Assembly: GCA_002338255.1 (NCBI GenBank)
Contig: DDHX01000058.1
Location: forward strand, 84,142-91,669
Source: Ruminococcaceae bacterium UBA1865
Lineage (GTDB): Bacteria > Bacillota > Clostridia > Oscillospirales > Acutalibacteraceae
Reading direction: 5' to 3'
DNA: 7,528 nt
Shown: positions 1 through 6,038 of the stretch, piece after piece
Numbering within the stretch: position 1 is the stretch's first letter
Layout: every line of letters starts with the position of its first letter
Translations under genes and position numbers: made by a program
The notes under the pieces: generated by a model
Seen by the model: only the letters and a program-made list of their open reading frames with translations
Told to the model about the DNA's origin: nothing
The model's database searches: none

Positions 1-327
1 AATTGGCATCTCCGCTAAATGCGGGTACATCCTGTACGCATAATCGGCCTGCTGCATAAGGGATGCGCTGATAACCGCTGCCAATCCGATCATTCGACCG
101 GCTGAAAGATCAACGCCTTGAACAATTAAAACCATGCCCGCTGCCAATGCAATAATAATTCTTGTAGCCGATTGTGCGAATATATTTTTGAAGTTGCCAA
201 AGGATAAAAACTTAGGCTGTATGATTACAATGGTGACCAGCAGGACAAACAAAACCACGTAGATTGCTTTTTCTAACAATAAATCTTTAAGTGATACTTT
301 TTTTAACCTATTTAAAACTTTATCCAC
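1..327 (-). CDS. mglC: Galactose/methyl-galactoside ABC transporter permease MglC, N-terminal part (cut by window edge)
   Basis: This is the membrane channel subunit of the Mgl sugar importer. Only the first 109 codons are in the window; the rest lies beyond position 1. The start is GTG at 327-325, chosen because a strong site (GGAGGAG, complement of 334-340) sits 6 nt upstream and no better start is in frame. The protein has a basic cytoplasmic head (about residues 1-20), a first membrane helix (about 21-41, AIYVVLFVLLVTIVIIQP) and a second hydrophobic stretch (about 55-70). Then comes the motif GVDLSAGRMIGLAAVISAS (71-89), which I recognise as the MglC/RbsC-type permease signature and which closely resembles E. 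coli MglC (GTDLSAGR...). It starts 18 nt after the mglA stop, so it is the third gene of the mglBAC operon. MglC rather than RbsC is chosen from this motif and the neighbours. Confidence 0.93.
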   Translation of the reverse strand, partial: MDKVLNRLKKVSLKDLLLEKAIYVVLFVLLVTIVIIQPKFLSFGNFKNIFAQSATRIIIALAAGMVLIVQGVDLSAGRMIGLAAVISASLMQQADYAYRMYPHLAEMPI

Positions 328-345
328 CTTTTTCTCCTCCATCGA

Positions 346-1842
346 TTAAATGAATTTTGCCGAAGCCTGCATGATTTGCTCCTGACTGACATCTTTTGCA
401 TCGAAAATTCCCGATTGATGACCATTGCTCATCACTAAAATCCGATCACAGATTCCAAGCAATTCCGGCATTTCCGAACTTACTATAATAATGCCTTTTC
501 CCTCTGCAACAAGTTGATTGATCAACTGGTAAATTTCATATTTAGCACCGACATCAATTCCTCTGGTGGGTTCATCCAACAGTAAAATGGTCGGGTGTGT
601 CAGCAGCCAGCGTCCCAAAATAACTTTTTGCTGATTTCCGCCGGAAAGATTTCCGATTCTCTGGCTGCCTGAAGGTGTTTTTATTTTGAAAGCCTGAATC
701 ATTTTATCAACATCAATTTTGATTAATTTATTGTTAAGTAGTCCGTTTTTGATATAGCTGTCCAGATTATCGATAACCAGATTAAACGCTACGCTGAGTC
801 CGGAAAAAATTCCGTCCTTCCTGCGTTCTTCCGTCAACATTGCAAATCCGTTTTTAATTGATTCCCCCGGAAATCTGTTTCTGACTTCTTTCCCCTCAAC
901 AAGTATCTGCCCCTCATCTTTTTGATTGATTCCAAATATTGTTTCAAGAACCTCAGTTCTTTTCGATCCTACCAAACCTGCAACCCCCAGAATTTCTCCC
1001 CTGTGCAATTCAAAGTTTATCCCGGAAAACTTCGTTGATGCGGAAGATAGGTTTTTGACCTCCATCAGAATTTCGCTGCTCGGCTGGGTATCCTTCTGGG
1101 GATACCGCTCCGTCATTTCCCTGCCTACCATCATTTTAATAATATTGTCAATTGTCAATGAACTGGCTAACTGGGTGGCAATCCATTTCCCGTCTCGCAT
1201 AACGGTTACATCATCGGAAATTGTTAAAATTTCTTCCATCTTATGAGAGATATAAATTACGCTGGAATTTTTCTCAATTAATTTTCGGATGATGCGAAAT
1301 AAATGCTCTACTTCTTTTTCTGTTAAAGAAGAGGTGGGCTCGTCCATCACGATGACTTTCGCATTGTAGGAAACGGCCTTTCCGATTTCAATCATTTGCT
1401 TTTGTGATACGGGGAGTGTTCCCACTTTTGCTTTCGGATCGACATTGATATCCAAATCGTTAAAAATTTTCATCGTGTCTTCATACATTTTTTTATCGTC
1501 GATGAGCCCTCCCTTAATCGGGTAACGGCCCAGCCATAAATTTTCCATGACGTTTTGGTCTAACACTTGATTCAATTCCTGATGCACCATCGAAACATGA
1601 TTTTCCAATGCTTCCGCGGGACTTGAAAACTGGACTTTCCGGCCGTCCAATATAATTTCACCTTGATCGATTGAATAGATTCCGAAGAGACACTTCATCA
1701 GCGTTGACTTTCCGGCACCATTTTCACCCATTAAGGAGTGAACCGTGCCCGGTCTGACTTGCAGTTTTACATCATCCAACGCTTTTACGCCAGGGAACAA
1801 TTTTGAAATGCTCTTCATCTCTAAAATATATTCATTTTCCAT
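346..1842 (-). CDS. mglA: Galactose/methyl-galactoside import ATP-binding protein MglA
   Basis: This is the 498-residue cytoplasmic ATPase that powers galactose, glucose or methyl-galactoside uptake (EC 7.5.2.11 in the characterised family). It is a tandem double-ATPase protein of the CUT2 sugar class, close to the usual length of about 500. The first domain has Walker [10 protein letters not shown] (39-47), Q-loop Q88, a degenerate signature LPVSQKQ (143-149), Walker B VIVMDEP (163-169) and switch H200. The second has a degenerate Walker A GLVGSKRT (289-296), a canonical signature LSGGNQQ (399-405), Walker B LLLDEP (420-425) and Ser in place of the switch His (VSSE, 454-457). The pairing of one degenerate and one intact element per domain is typical of MglA/RbsA. 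The ATG at 1842 has a GAGAGG site (complement of 1850-1855) 7 nt upstream. It lies between mglB and mglC in canonical BAC order. Confidence 0.96.
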   Translation of the reverse strand: MENEYILEMKSISKLFPGVKALDDVKLQVRPGTVHSLMGENGAGKSTLMKCLFGIYSIDQGEIILDGRKVQFSSPAEALENHVSMVHQELNQVLDQNVMENLWLGRYPIKGGLIDDKKMYEDTMKIFNDLDINVDPKAKVGTLPVSQKQMIEIGKAVSYNAKVIVMDEPTSSLTEKEVEHLFRIIRKLIEKNSSVIYISHKMEEILTISDDVTVMRDGKWIATQLASSLTIDNIIKMMVGREMTERYPQKDTQPSSEILMEVKNLSSASTKFSGINFELHRGEILGVAGLVGSKRTEVLETIFGINQKDEGQILVEGKEVRNRFPGESIKNGFAMLTEERRKDGIFSGLSVAFNLVIDNLDSYIKNGLLNNKLIKIDVDKMIQAFKIKTPSGSQRIGNLSGGNQQKVILGRWLLTHPTILLLDEPTRGIDVGAKYEIYQLINQLVAEGKGIIIVSSEMPELLGICDRILVMSNGHQSGIFDAKDVSQEQIMQASAKFI

Positions 1843-1849
1843 TTCTCAA

Positions 1850-1855
1850 CCTCTC
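1850..1855 (-). promoter_or_regulatory. Ribosome binding site of mglA (moderate)
   Basis: The complement reads GAGAGG, 7 nt before the mglA ATG. It matches the ribosomal anti-SD less well than the AGGAGGAG of mglB or the GGAGGAG of mglC. This fits the common pattern in which the binding protein is made in excess over the ATPase. Confidence 0.7.
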
Positions 1856-1958
1856 TCTGTCTTTATAAACCTGCAAATACAGCTAAATTCAAAAGCTTTA
1901 TCGGCATTTGCATCAGGTGTCCGATATGAAAAAATACCGTTTCCTGATTTATAAATTT

Positions 1959-1992
1959 CATCCGTGTACGAAAGGTTTTTCGCACACGGATG
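1959..1992 (-). ncRNA. Strong intercistronic RNA hairpin between mglB and mglA
   Basis: The arms CATCCGTGT (1959-1967) and ACACGGATG (1984-1992) pair perfectly over 9 bp. After one A-C mismatch, the inner CGAAA (1969-1973) and TTTCG (1978-1982) add 5 bp around a 4-nt loop. The structure begins 24 nt after the mglB stop and sits in a 174-nt gap that is otherwise empty. On the transcribed strand it is followed by AAATTTATAAATC rather than a T-run, so it is not a classical terminator. Known parallels in binding-protein-dependent transporters use such a hairpin to protect the 3' end of the binding-protein mRNA or to cause partial stops. That role is inferred here; the hairpin itself is read directly. 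Confidence 0.75.
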
Positions 1993-2016
1993 TGTCCTAT
2001 GATTTCAATCTGCGAA

Positions 2017-3114
2017 TTATTTACCGTAAGCCGCTTTGGCTTCATCCAGATTTGCAAGTGTAATTGCCTTATAAGGAATTCTGACCGCTTTAGAGCCTTC
2101 CTCAAGTTTATAGTCGAGACCGGTCATTACATCTTTGCCATCTGCAAGGTTCTGTGCCATTTTCACAATGCACATACCCTGTGTTTTTGAGTCCTGAAGA
2201 ACGGATCCGGCGATTTCTCCACTCTGAATCTTACTGAGAATCTCAGGCAGAGCGTCAATGCCGAAAATTGGAATATATTTGCTGGGTTTAGTGCCGTTTG
2301 AATTGAAATCGGCAGCTTCCACTGAGCTGAGTGCGCCAAGTGCCATTCCATCATTTGCGCAGACAACACATTCGATCTGATCGCCGAATTTTGAAACCCA
2401 TGCATCCATCTTGTCTTTCGCAGTTGCGGTCACCCACATGCCGGTGTCTTCCGCCAGAAGGTCTATTTTAATTCCGGCAGCTTCAATGGTCTTTTTTACT
2501 GCATCAGATCTTGGTTTTGTGGCTGTATGACCCGGGTCACCCATCAGATTGACGAGCTGGAGTTTTCCGTCTTTGTTTTTGTCCATTTCAGGGTGCGCTT
2601 TCCAGTAATCAACAATTTCTTGTGCCTCAATGTTAGCACCGTAGTCACCGCCTGTTGATGTGACCTGATAAGCATTTTTGTAGGAATTGATGACGGTTTG
2701 ATCTGTAATTTCCTTATTAAAGAAGATAATCGGAAGATTGTTTGCACTTTTACATTTTTCAATCAATGTTGGTGCCGCTGTAACATCGACTACAGATAAA
2801 GCGATGGCGGAAGCTCCTTTTGCAATCATGGTATCTACTTCATTGTTCTGTGTAGACTGGTCATTCTGGCCATCTTCAATGTTGGTTTTAAAAATCCCTT
2901 CACTGGCATTTGTGATTGCTTTACCGATATAGGAATTGAAGTTGTCGGATGCCGAATAGATACCTGCACCCAAAATTTTCATTTCTGTTTTGCCTGTGCT
3001 TGCCGCACCCGATGCGGCAGGTTGAGAACTACCTGAATTTGATGCGCTGCATCCTGTAAATGCTGTGGCGACCAATGCTAAACATAGTGCCATGCTAATT
3101 AACTTTCTTTTCAT
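2017..3114 (-). CDS. mglB: D-galactose/D-glucose-binding lipoprotein MglB
   Basis: This is a 365-residue extracytoplasmic sugar receptor that feeds MglAC. It has a lipoprotein signal peptide (basic MKRK, hydrophobic core, lipobox AFTGC with Cys22) and a Ser/Ala/Gly-rich linker (about 23-41), followed by a periplasmic-binding-protein type I fold. It aligns by eye with E. coli MglB: DNF (57-59), DGQNDQSTQNN (81-91), FFNKE (131-135), GDPGH (192-196), MW (226-227), KDKMDAW (233-239), AND (253-255) and FGIDALPE (284-291). The calcium loop is present as DKNKDGKLQ (178-186), with the distant partner E248. Two positions that touch sugar in the E. coli protein appear changed: Asp154 to Ala198 and Asn256 to Gln307. 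The ligand could therefore differ somewhat from galactose/glucose. The ATG at 3114 has an ideal AGGAGGAG site 6 nt upstream. It is the first gene of the operon. Confidence 0.95.
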   Translation of the reverse strand: MKRKLISMALCLALVATAFTGCSASNSGSSQPAASGAASTGKTEMKILGAGIYSASDNFNSYIGKAITNASEGIFKTNIEDGQNDQSTQNNEVDTMIAKGASAIALSVVDVTAAPTLIEKCKSANNLPIIFFNKEITDQTVINSYKNAYQVTSTGGDYGANIEAQEIVDYWKAHPEMDKNKDGKLQLVNLMGDPGHTATKPRSDAVKKTIEAAGIKIDLLAEDTGMWVTATAKDKMDAWVSKFGDQIECVVCANDGMALGALSSVEAADFNSNGTKPSKYIPIFGIDALPEILSKIQSGEIAGSVLQDSKTQGMCIVKMAQNLADGKDVMTGLDYKLEEGSKAVRIPYKAITLANLDEAKAAYGK

Positions 3115-3120
3115 GATTTG

Positions 3121-3128
3121 CTCCTCCT
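3121..3128 (-). promoter_or_regulatory. Ribosome binding site of mglB (near-perfect)
   Basis: The complement reads AGGAGGAG and lies 6 nt before the ATG. It fixes the start codon and predicts high translation of the binding protein. Confidence 0.9.
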
Positions 3129-3150
3129 GTTAATACAATTTATACAAATT

Positions 3151-3178
3151 ATTATATAGAGATGACGTTTTTTTACAA
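3151..3178 (-). promoter_or_regulatory. Probable sigma-A promoter of mglBAC
   Basis: On the minus strand a perfect -10 box TATAAT (complement of 3151-3156) lies 16 bp downstream of TTGTAA (complement of 3173-3178), which matches 4 of 6 bases of the -35 consensus TTGACA. Transcription would begin near 3144, leaving a leader of about 30 nt that carries the mglB ribosome site. The weak -35 box coincides with a copy of the TTACAA repeat element described for this region, so a bound regulator would touch the polymerase site directly. The boxes are read by eye and no start site is proven. Confidence 0.65.
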
Positions 3179-3279
3179 CATTCGATATTTAGATTAGGGG
3201 GTAATATCTTTTGGTGTTGTAAAATTTACAATAAAATTCAACAATTTGCAATATTATTATAGCTAAATTACAATAAAAT
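3171..3279. repeat. Repeat-rich control region upstream of mglB (operator candidates)
   Basis: Several overlapping repeats are visible. TTACAA occurs in the same direction at 3173-3178, 3226-3231 and 3268-3273, with start spacings of 53 and 42 bp, close to five and four helical turns. The last two copies are part of an exact 12-bp direct repeat TTACAATAAAAT (3226-3237 and 3268-3279). TTGTAAAATTTACAA (3217-3231) is a perfect 15-bp palindrome. TTTTACAACA (3171-3180) and TGTTGTAAAA (3215-3224) form an inverted repeat that encloses a smaller one, GATATT/AATATC (3184-3189 and 3203-3208). The array covers roughly -35 to -135 of the predicted promoter. Binding by a regulator, activator or repressor, is inferred. 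I saw no catabolite-repression (cre) consensus. AT-richness makes chance repeats more likely, but the exact repeats and spacing argue against pure chance. Confidence 0.55.
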
Positions 3280-3405
3280 AAACAAAAAATGAATTAACAT
3301 AATATTTCCATGATTCCGCTTAATTTTTACTGCACCATGTTCAAATCGTTCTGCAAGACCTAAAAATTCATCTTTGGGTGTTGGATTTATCTGAACTTTA
3401 AACAT
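3268..3405 (-). CDS. Doubtful 45-codon ORF, possibly a gene remnant
   Basis: The ORF runs from ATG at 3405 to TAA at 3270-3268. Its first 35 residues look protein-like, with mixed charged and hydrophobic residues (MFKVQINPTPKDEF..., then LAERFEHGAVKIKRN), but the last ten (LIHFLFILL region) run into the AT-rich control DNA. There is no ribosome site upstream (the sequence is A-rich) and an in-frame TAA lies just before the ATG. It lies immediately downstream of two terminators and upstream of the mgl promoter. I do not recognise the family. It may be a truncated start of a lost gene, a real small protein or chance. Confidence 0.28.
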   Translation of the reverse strand: MFKVQINPTPKDEFLGLAERFEHGAVKIKRNHGNIMLIHFLFILL

Positions 3406-3448
3406 TTTATTTTTTTATTTTCAGCAATTGGTTTTCGGCGTTCAGGTC

Positions 3449-3484
3449 AAAAAATGAGCTGCCAAAATGCAGACTTTGGCAGCT
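3449..3484 (-). terminator. Intrinsic terminator (second of a tandem pair)
   Basis: The arms AGCTGCCAAA (3457-3466) and TTTGGCAGCT (3475-3484) pair perfectly over 10 bp with an 8-nt loop. On the minus strand the stem is followed by CATTTTTT (T-run is the complement of 3449-3454). It serves transcription coming from the lytic transglycosylase gene and insulates the mgl promoter. An A-run also flanks the other side, but the plus strand lacks a T-run after the stem, so it works in the minus direction. Confidence 0.85.
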
Positions 3485-3487
3485 TGT

Positions 3488-3524
3488 AAAAAAGCAATCC
3501 CAGTATCCACATGGATACTGGGAT
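3488..3524 (-). terminator. Intrinsic terminator (first of a tandem pair)
   Basis: The arms ATCCCAGTATCC (3497-3508) and GGATACTGGGAT (3513-3524) pair perfectly over 12 bp around a 4-nt loop. On the minus strand TGCTTTTTT follows (T-run is the complement of 3488-3493). It lies 110 nt after the lytic transglycosylase stop and only 3 nt before the next terminator. Confidence 0.88.
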
Positions 3525-3634
3525 AATTGAGTTGCGAAGGTTTATATGAATTTTCGAACGGCTCATTGCCAATTATTCAATCTTCCAATATTAACAATCG
3601 ACAATTGGGACCTTTATTATAAGTTTCTTTGACA
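3525..3634 (-). other. 3' untranslated stretch of the lytic transglycosylase gene
   Basis: This is 110 nt of AT-rich sequence between the transglycosylase stop and its terminators. I see no gene in it. A short CCAATT/AATTGG inverted repeat is present (around 3570-3608), but its arms are far apart and only 6 bp long, so nothing can be built on it. Confidence 0.5.
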
Positions 3635-4381
3635 TTAACTTTTGGGATTAATCACCGATTGTATCCCGCTGCTCTTTATCTCATCTATTTTTTTAATAAC
3701 TTTTTTTGAATAATTTGTAGAATAGACTCCGTTATTCCAAAGCCTCGCCGCACCAAATTCGCCGCAGTTATAAACCATAAGTTCCTGATTAACGTCACTG
3801 TATTTATCAACTATCCCTGAAAGCATGTATACACCGGCCTTTATGTTCTGTTTCTCATCTAATAAATTAGTAATCTGCAAAGTCTTTCTAAGTGAATCTT
3901 TATGACAAACATTAATTTGCATAAGGCCGTAATCATTTGTTTTACTGATGAGTTTTGGGTTAAAATCACTTTCCACACCAATCAGTGCAATTACCAAATC
4001 CGTAGGAACGTTTTTAGATACGCATTCGGAAAATATAAAATCCTGCAGGTCATAAGATAAAGGCACGTCGTAGTACTCGCGGCTTGCTTGTTCTACATCA
4101 CCCGATTCTGACGACAAAGGTGCACTTCCAACGTGTTTTTCAGTATATTCACCGCTCGAAAGCCGTTCTGAATTTTTATTTTCCTGTTTCGTACTTTCCA
4201 AGTTGACCGGACAGGATATATTTTGAGGCAAATAAGCAGAAGTGTTTTGCGATCCGGTAGAAATCAACGGCTGTTGAACAGGGTGTATATGATGAGGTGT
4301 AGCAATAAACAACATTGATGTGATCATAATAGTTGCATATAACATACCTTTGATATTGTAATTTTTCATCGAAACTCTCAT
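3635..4381 (-). CDS. Exported lytic transglycosylase (SLT/GH23-like)
   Basis: This is a 248-residue protein that should cleave peptidoglycan glycan strands outside the membrane. An N-terminal hydrophobic segment (about 12-28) acts as signal peptide or membrane anchor. A polar Ser/Gln/Glu-rich linker (about 33-100) without clear structure follows, then a compact SLT domain (about 105-235). Family motifs are present: IALIGVESDFNP (131-142) with the expected catalytic Glu137, YGLMQIN (151-157) and VYNCG (203-207), the usual A/VYNxG helix. No LysM or other wall-binding repeat is visible. The ATG at 4381 is chosen because AGAGGAG lies just upstream; the next in-frame ATG (residue 5) would be too far from it. 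It appears to be a single-gene unit with its own tandem terminators. Its role could be wall remodelling, sporulation or germination, or assembly of a secretion apparatus; the context does not decide. Confidence 0.9.
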   Translation of the reverse strand: MRVSMKNYNIKGMLYATIMITSMLFIATPHHIHPVQQPLISTGSQNTSAYLPQNISCPVNLESTKQENKNSERLSSGEYTEKHVGSAPLSSESGDVEQASREYYDVPLSYDLQDFIFSECVSKNVPTDLVIALIGVESDFNPKLISKTNDYGLMQINVCHKDSLRKTLQITNLLDEKQNIKAGVYMLSGIVDKYSDVNQELMVYNCGEFGAARLWNNGVYSTNYSKKVIKKIDEIKSSGIQSVINPKS

Positions 4382-4538
4382 TTTCTCCTCTTTGCAATCT
4401 TTTTAAAATTTTAAAAATAATAACTAAAATTTATTATTTCCCAAAATCAAATTAAATATTCAATTTGATTTAAAAATTGTAAAATGATCCATATGTTTTA
4501 TATTTTATTTCTATTCTGTCCATCACTTTATAGTATTC
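4382..4538 (-). promoter_or_regulatory. AT-rich upstream region of the lytic transglycosylase gene with inverted repeats
   Basis: This stretch holds the ribosome site (complement of about 4384-4391) and presumably the promoter, though no -35/-10 pair stands out clearly. Two perfect inverted repeats are visible: AAATCAAATT (4444-4453) with AATTTGATTT (4462-4471), and AAATAATAA (4415-4423) with TTATTATTT (4431-4439). They may be operator sites or simply a product of AT-richness. Confidence 0.35.
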
Positions 4539-4703
4539 TCACTCTTTTAATGTCTCCCCCACCGTGTTAATTACAATAACAAGGTAATCCTTTACATTGT
4601 GCGGGCTGATTCCGCCCGTCGGCATAAATAAAATGTTTTGAAGCCGTACTGCGCTCTCATTTGGAAAAAACGATTGAGCTGTACGAAACCTTTGTATAGC
4701 AGA
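4539..4703 (-). pseudogene. Remnant of a KDPG/KHG aldolase (Eda family)
   Basis: A stop-free stretch ending at TGA (4541-4539) encodes a piece reading FFPNESAVR, then QNILFMPTGGISPHNVKDYL, then a short unrelated tail ending VGETLKE. In intact 2-keto-3-deoxy-6-phosphogluconate aldolases a FFPAE motif is followed some 20 residues later by the phosphate-binding FxPTGGISPxNxxDYL motif; E. coli Eda reads FCPTGGISPANYRDYLAL. Here the two motifs are closer than normal, an in-frame stop (TAG, 4706-4704) lies just upstream, the N-terminal barrel with the catalytic Glu and Lys region is missing, and the expected GGSWL ending is lost. It is therefore a decayed, internally deleted relic, not an active enzyme. 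It sits between the exporter terminator and the transglycosylase gene. The motif match is strong; the exact relic boundaries are approximate. Confidence 0.62.
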
Positions 4704-4716
4704 CTAAAACAGCTCG

Positions 4717-4755
4717 ACAAAAGCCCGGAAAACAAGTAGTTTTCCGGGCTTTTGT
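4717..4755 (-). terminator. Intrinsic terminator of the ABC exporter operon (possibly bidirectional)
   Basis: The arms ACAAAAGCCCGGAAAAC (4717-4733) and GTTTTCCGGGCTTTTGT (4739-4755) pair perfectly over 17 bp around a 5-nt loop. The stem has a GC core with A and T tracts built into both arms, so it has a short T-tract on either strand. It lies about 120 nt beyond the stop of the last exporter gene, the only unit that needs termination here. On the plus strand further T-rich sequence follows, but no plus-strand gene precedes it. Confidence 0.85.
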
Positions 4756-4874
4756 TTGCTTTGGGAGTCAAGCATTTGATTCCTATTTTTCTTGCAGCCT
4801 TGAGGATTTCCCTAATGTTGTTTTCTTCCTCTCCAATTTTTCAGGGAACAGAGTCAAAATTGCCGTTACAAATT
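4756..4874. other. Short non-coding gap downstream of the exporter operon
   Basis: No gene can be supported. On the minus strand a stop-free frame without a start codon runs from 4840 through the terminator and includes a helix-like stretch (EENNIREILKAARKIGIK). I cannot assign it to a family. It may be the end of another decayed gene or chance. Confidence 0.4.
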
Positions 4875-6038
4875 TCAGGTATTGCTCATTCTTTTTTTCT
4901 TTCCAACCGCCAGCGATACCGCAAAAAATGCGAGTGAAAATCCAAATTCAATCAGTAAGCAATAAGCTATTTGCCTAAAATTTGAAATATTCAGATTTGT
5001 CAGCGAAGCAATCTGGATATTTGCCTTTACATACCAGTAAGTCGGGGTGAAACTGGCAATTTTCAGCACGTTGTCTCCCAGCAGCTCCTGAGGAACAAAT
5101 ACTCCGCTGATGAAGCACGGGCCAAGCGTAACCACATTACAGACCGCCGATATCGCGTTGCGGTTTTTCATCAGATTTCCAATGAGAAAGCTGATACTTG
5201 AAACGCAAAGGGTAAATACAATTGAGTTCAGCAGGAAATATACGAAATTTCTGCTCAAGCCGTTTCGAATCCCCATCAGCGTTCCAACGCCCACCATGGT
5301 TGCCCAGCAGGATATCGTAAAGGCAAAGTTAGCCAAAATAAACTGAAGATTCATGCAGCCGGCACTGACCGGTGAACAGAAATTTCTGCGGCTTAGGTCT
5401 TTGTTGTTGAAAACAAGCATAATCGCCGAAATTCCTAAAATCAATACCGAAAAGAGAGCGTAGGCGAGATAGTTGAAATAGTTCATAGTAAAGTCAGTAT
5501 CGTTGCTGACCTGAGTATTTTTCAGATCAACCGGGGTATTGACTGTCAAATCTGTTTTAAGGTGCTCAACCAGCTCTTCCTGTGTAATACCCTTGATGTT
5601 CCTAACATAAAGTCTTGCATCGTTAAGATACTGGTTGATACTGATATCAATGTAAGCATTGCTGACAGAATTGGGTACAACCGTTTTTTGAATCTGTACA
5701 TCCTCGCCCCGCATAAAAGCCTGCGTAAAGCCTTTTGGAATTCGGATAATACAGGTAACATTCCGGAAATAAAGAGCATCTTGAAGCTTCTCTGTTTCAT
5801 CTGGTATGTTTACATAAACCGCATTTTTGGAAAGTTCTTGCTTAAAACCGTCAATCAAAGTGCTATTTTCCTCACTGATAAAGGCAACGCTTGCTTTTTG
5901 AGAAGAAAAACTGGTTGCCTGACTTTTTGAGGCATTTGTTGCAAAAATGATCGAAATTCCTAAAAATACGACGACATAAATCATCATGGAAGGCAGGTTC
6001 TTCTTAATAATTTTCATGCAAAGTTTAAAGACTGGCAT
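4875..6038 (-). CDS. ABC-2 type transporter permease (second permease of an exporter)
   Basis: This 387-residue membrane protein has the ABC2_membrane_3-type layout. One helix lies near the N-terminus (about 16-34), then a large extracytoplasmic domain (about 36-185), then five helices (about 190-210, 229-252, 264-287, 298-315 and 355-378) and a basic tail (GKKKRM). The segment ISGVFVPQELLG (310-321) followed by FTPTYWYV (330-337) matches the conserved block before the last helix in this family. Its ATG at 6038 lies inside the end of the upstream permease gene, giving a 14-bp overlap that suggests coupled translation, and AGGAGG (complement of 6046-6051) stands 7 nt upstream. It should pair with the other permease as a heterodimer. 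Substrate unknown; the LnrN/YfiN-type exporter of B. subtilis is the nearest layout I know. Confidence 0.88.
   Translation of the reverse strand: MPVFKLCMKIIKKNLPSMMIYVVVFLGISIIFATNASKSQATSFSSQKASVAFISEENSTLIDGFKQELSKNAVYVNIPDETEKLQDALYFRNVTCIIRIPKGFTQAFMRGEDVQIQKTVVPNSVSNAYIDISINQYLNDARLYVRNIKGITQEELVEHLKTDLTVNTPVDLKNTQVSNDTDFTMNYFNYLAYALFSVLILGISAIMLVFNNKDLSRRNFCSPVSAGCMNLQFILANFAFTISCWATMVGVGTLMGIRNGLSRNFVYFLLNSIVFTLCVSSISFLIGNLMKNRNAISAVCNVVTLGPCFISGVFVPQELLGDNVLKIASFTPTYWYVKANIQIASLTNLNISNFRQIAYCLLIEFGFSLAFFAVSLAVGKKKRMSNT

Noticed and set aside
926..1246. Plus-strand open frame of 106 codons
   Set aside because: It lies entirely opposite mglA, has no ribosome site and no recognisable motif; it is a shadow of the real gene.
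346..1842. Degenerate Walker A (GLVGSKRT) and missing switch His in the second half of MglA, and degenerate signature in the first half
   Set aside because: These changes are normal for MglA/RbsA-type double ATPases, so they are not evidence of a broken or new protein.
1899..1926. TATCGG/CCGATA inverted repeat between mglB and mglA
   Set aside because: Only 6 bp with a 16-nt loop; too weak to call beside the much stronger hairpin at 1959-1992.
3115..3634. Search for CRISPR repeats, tRNA genes, insertion-sequence ends or a cre site in the largest gap
   Set aside because: No regularly spaced long repeats, cloverleaf, terminal repeats or cre-like consensus seen; the visible structure is explained by terminators, a small ORF and promoter repeats.
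4752..4937. Plus-strand open frame of 61 codons after the exporter terminator
   Set aside because: Low-complexity product, no ribosome site, and it runs into the opposite strand of the permease gene.
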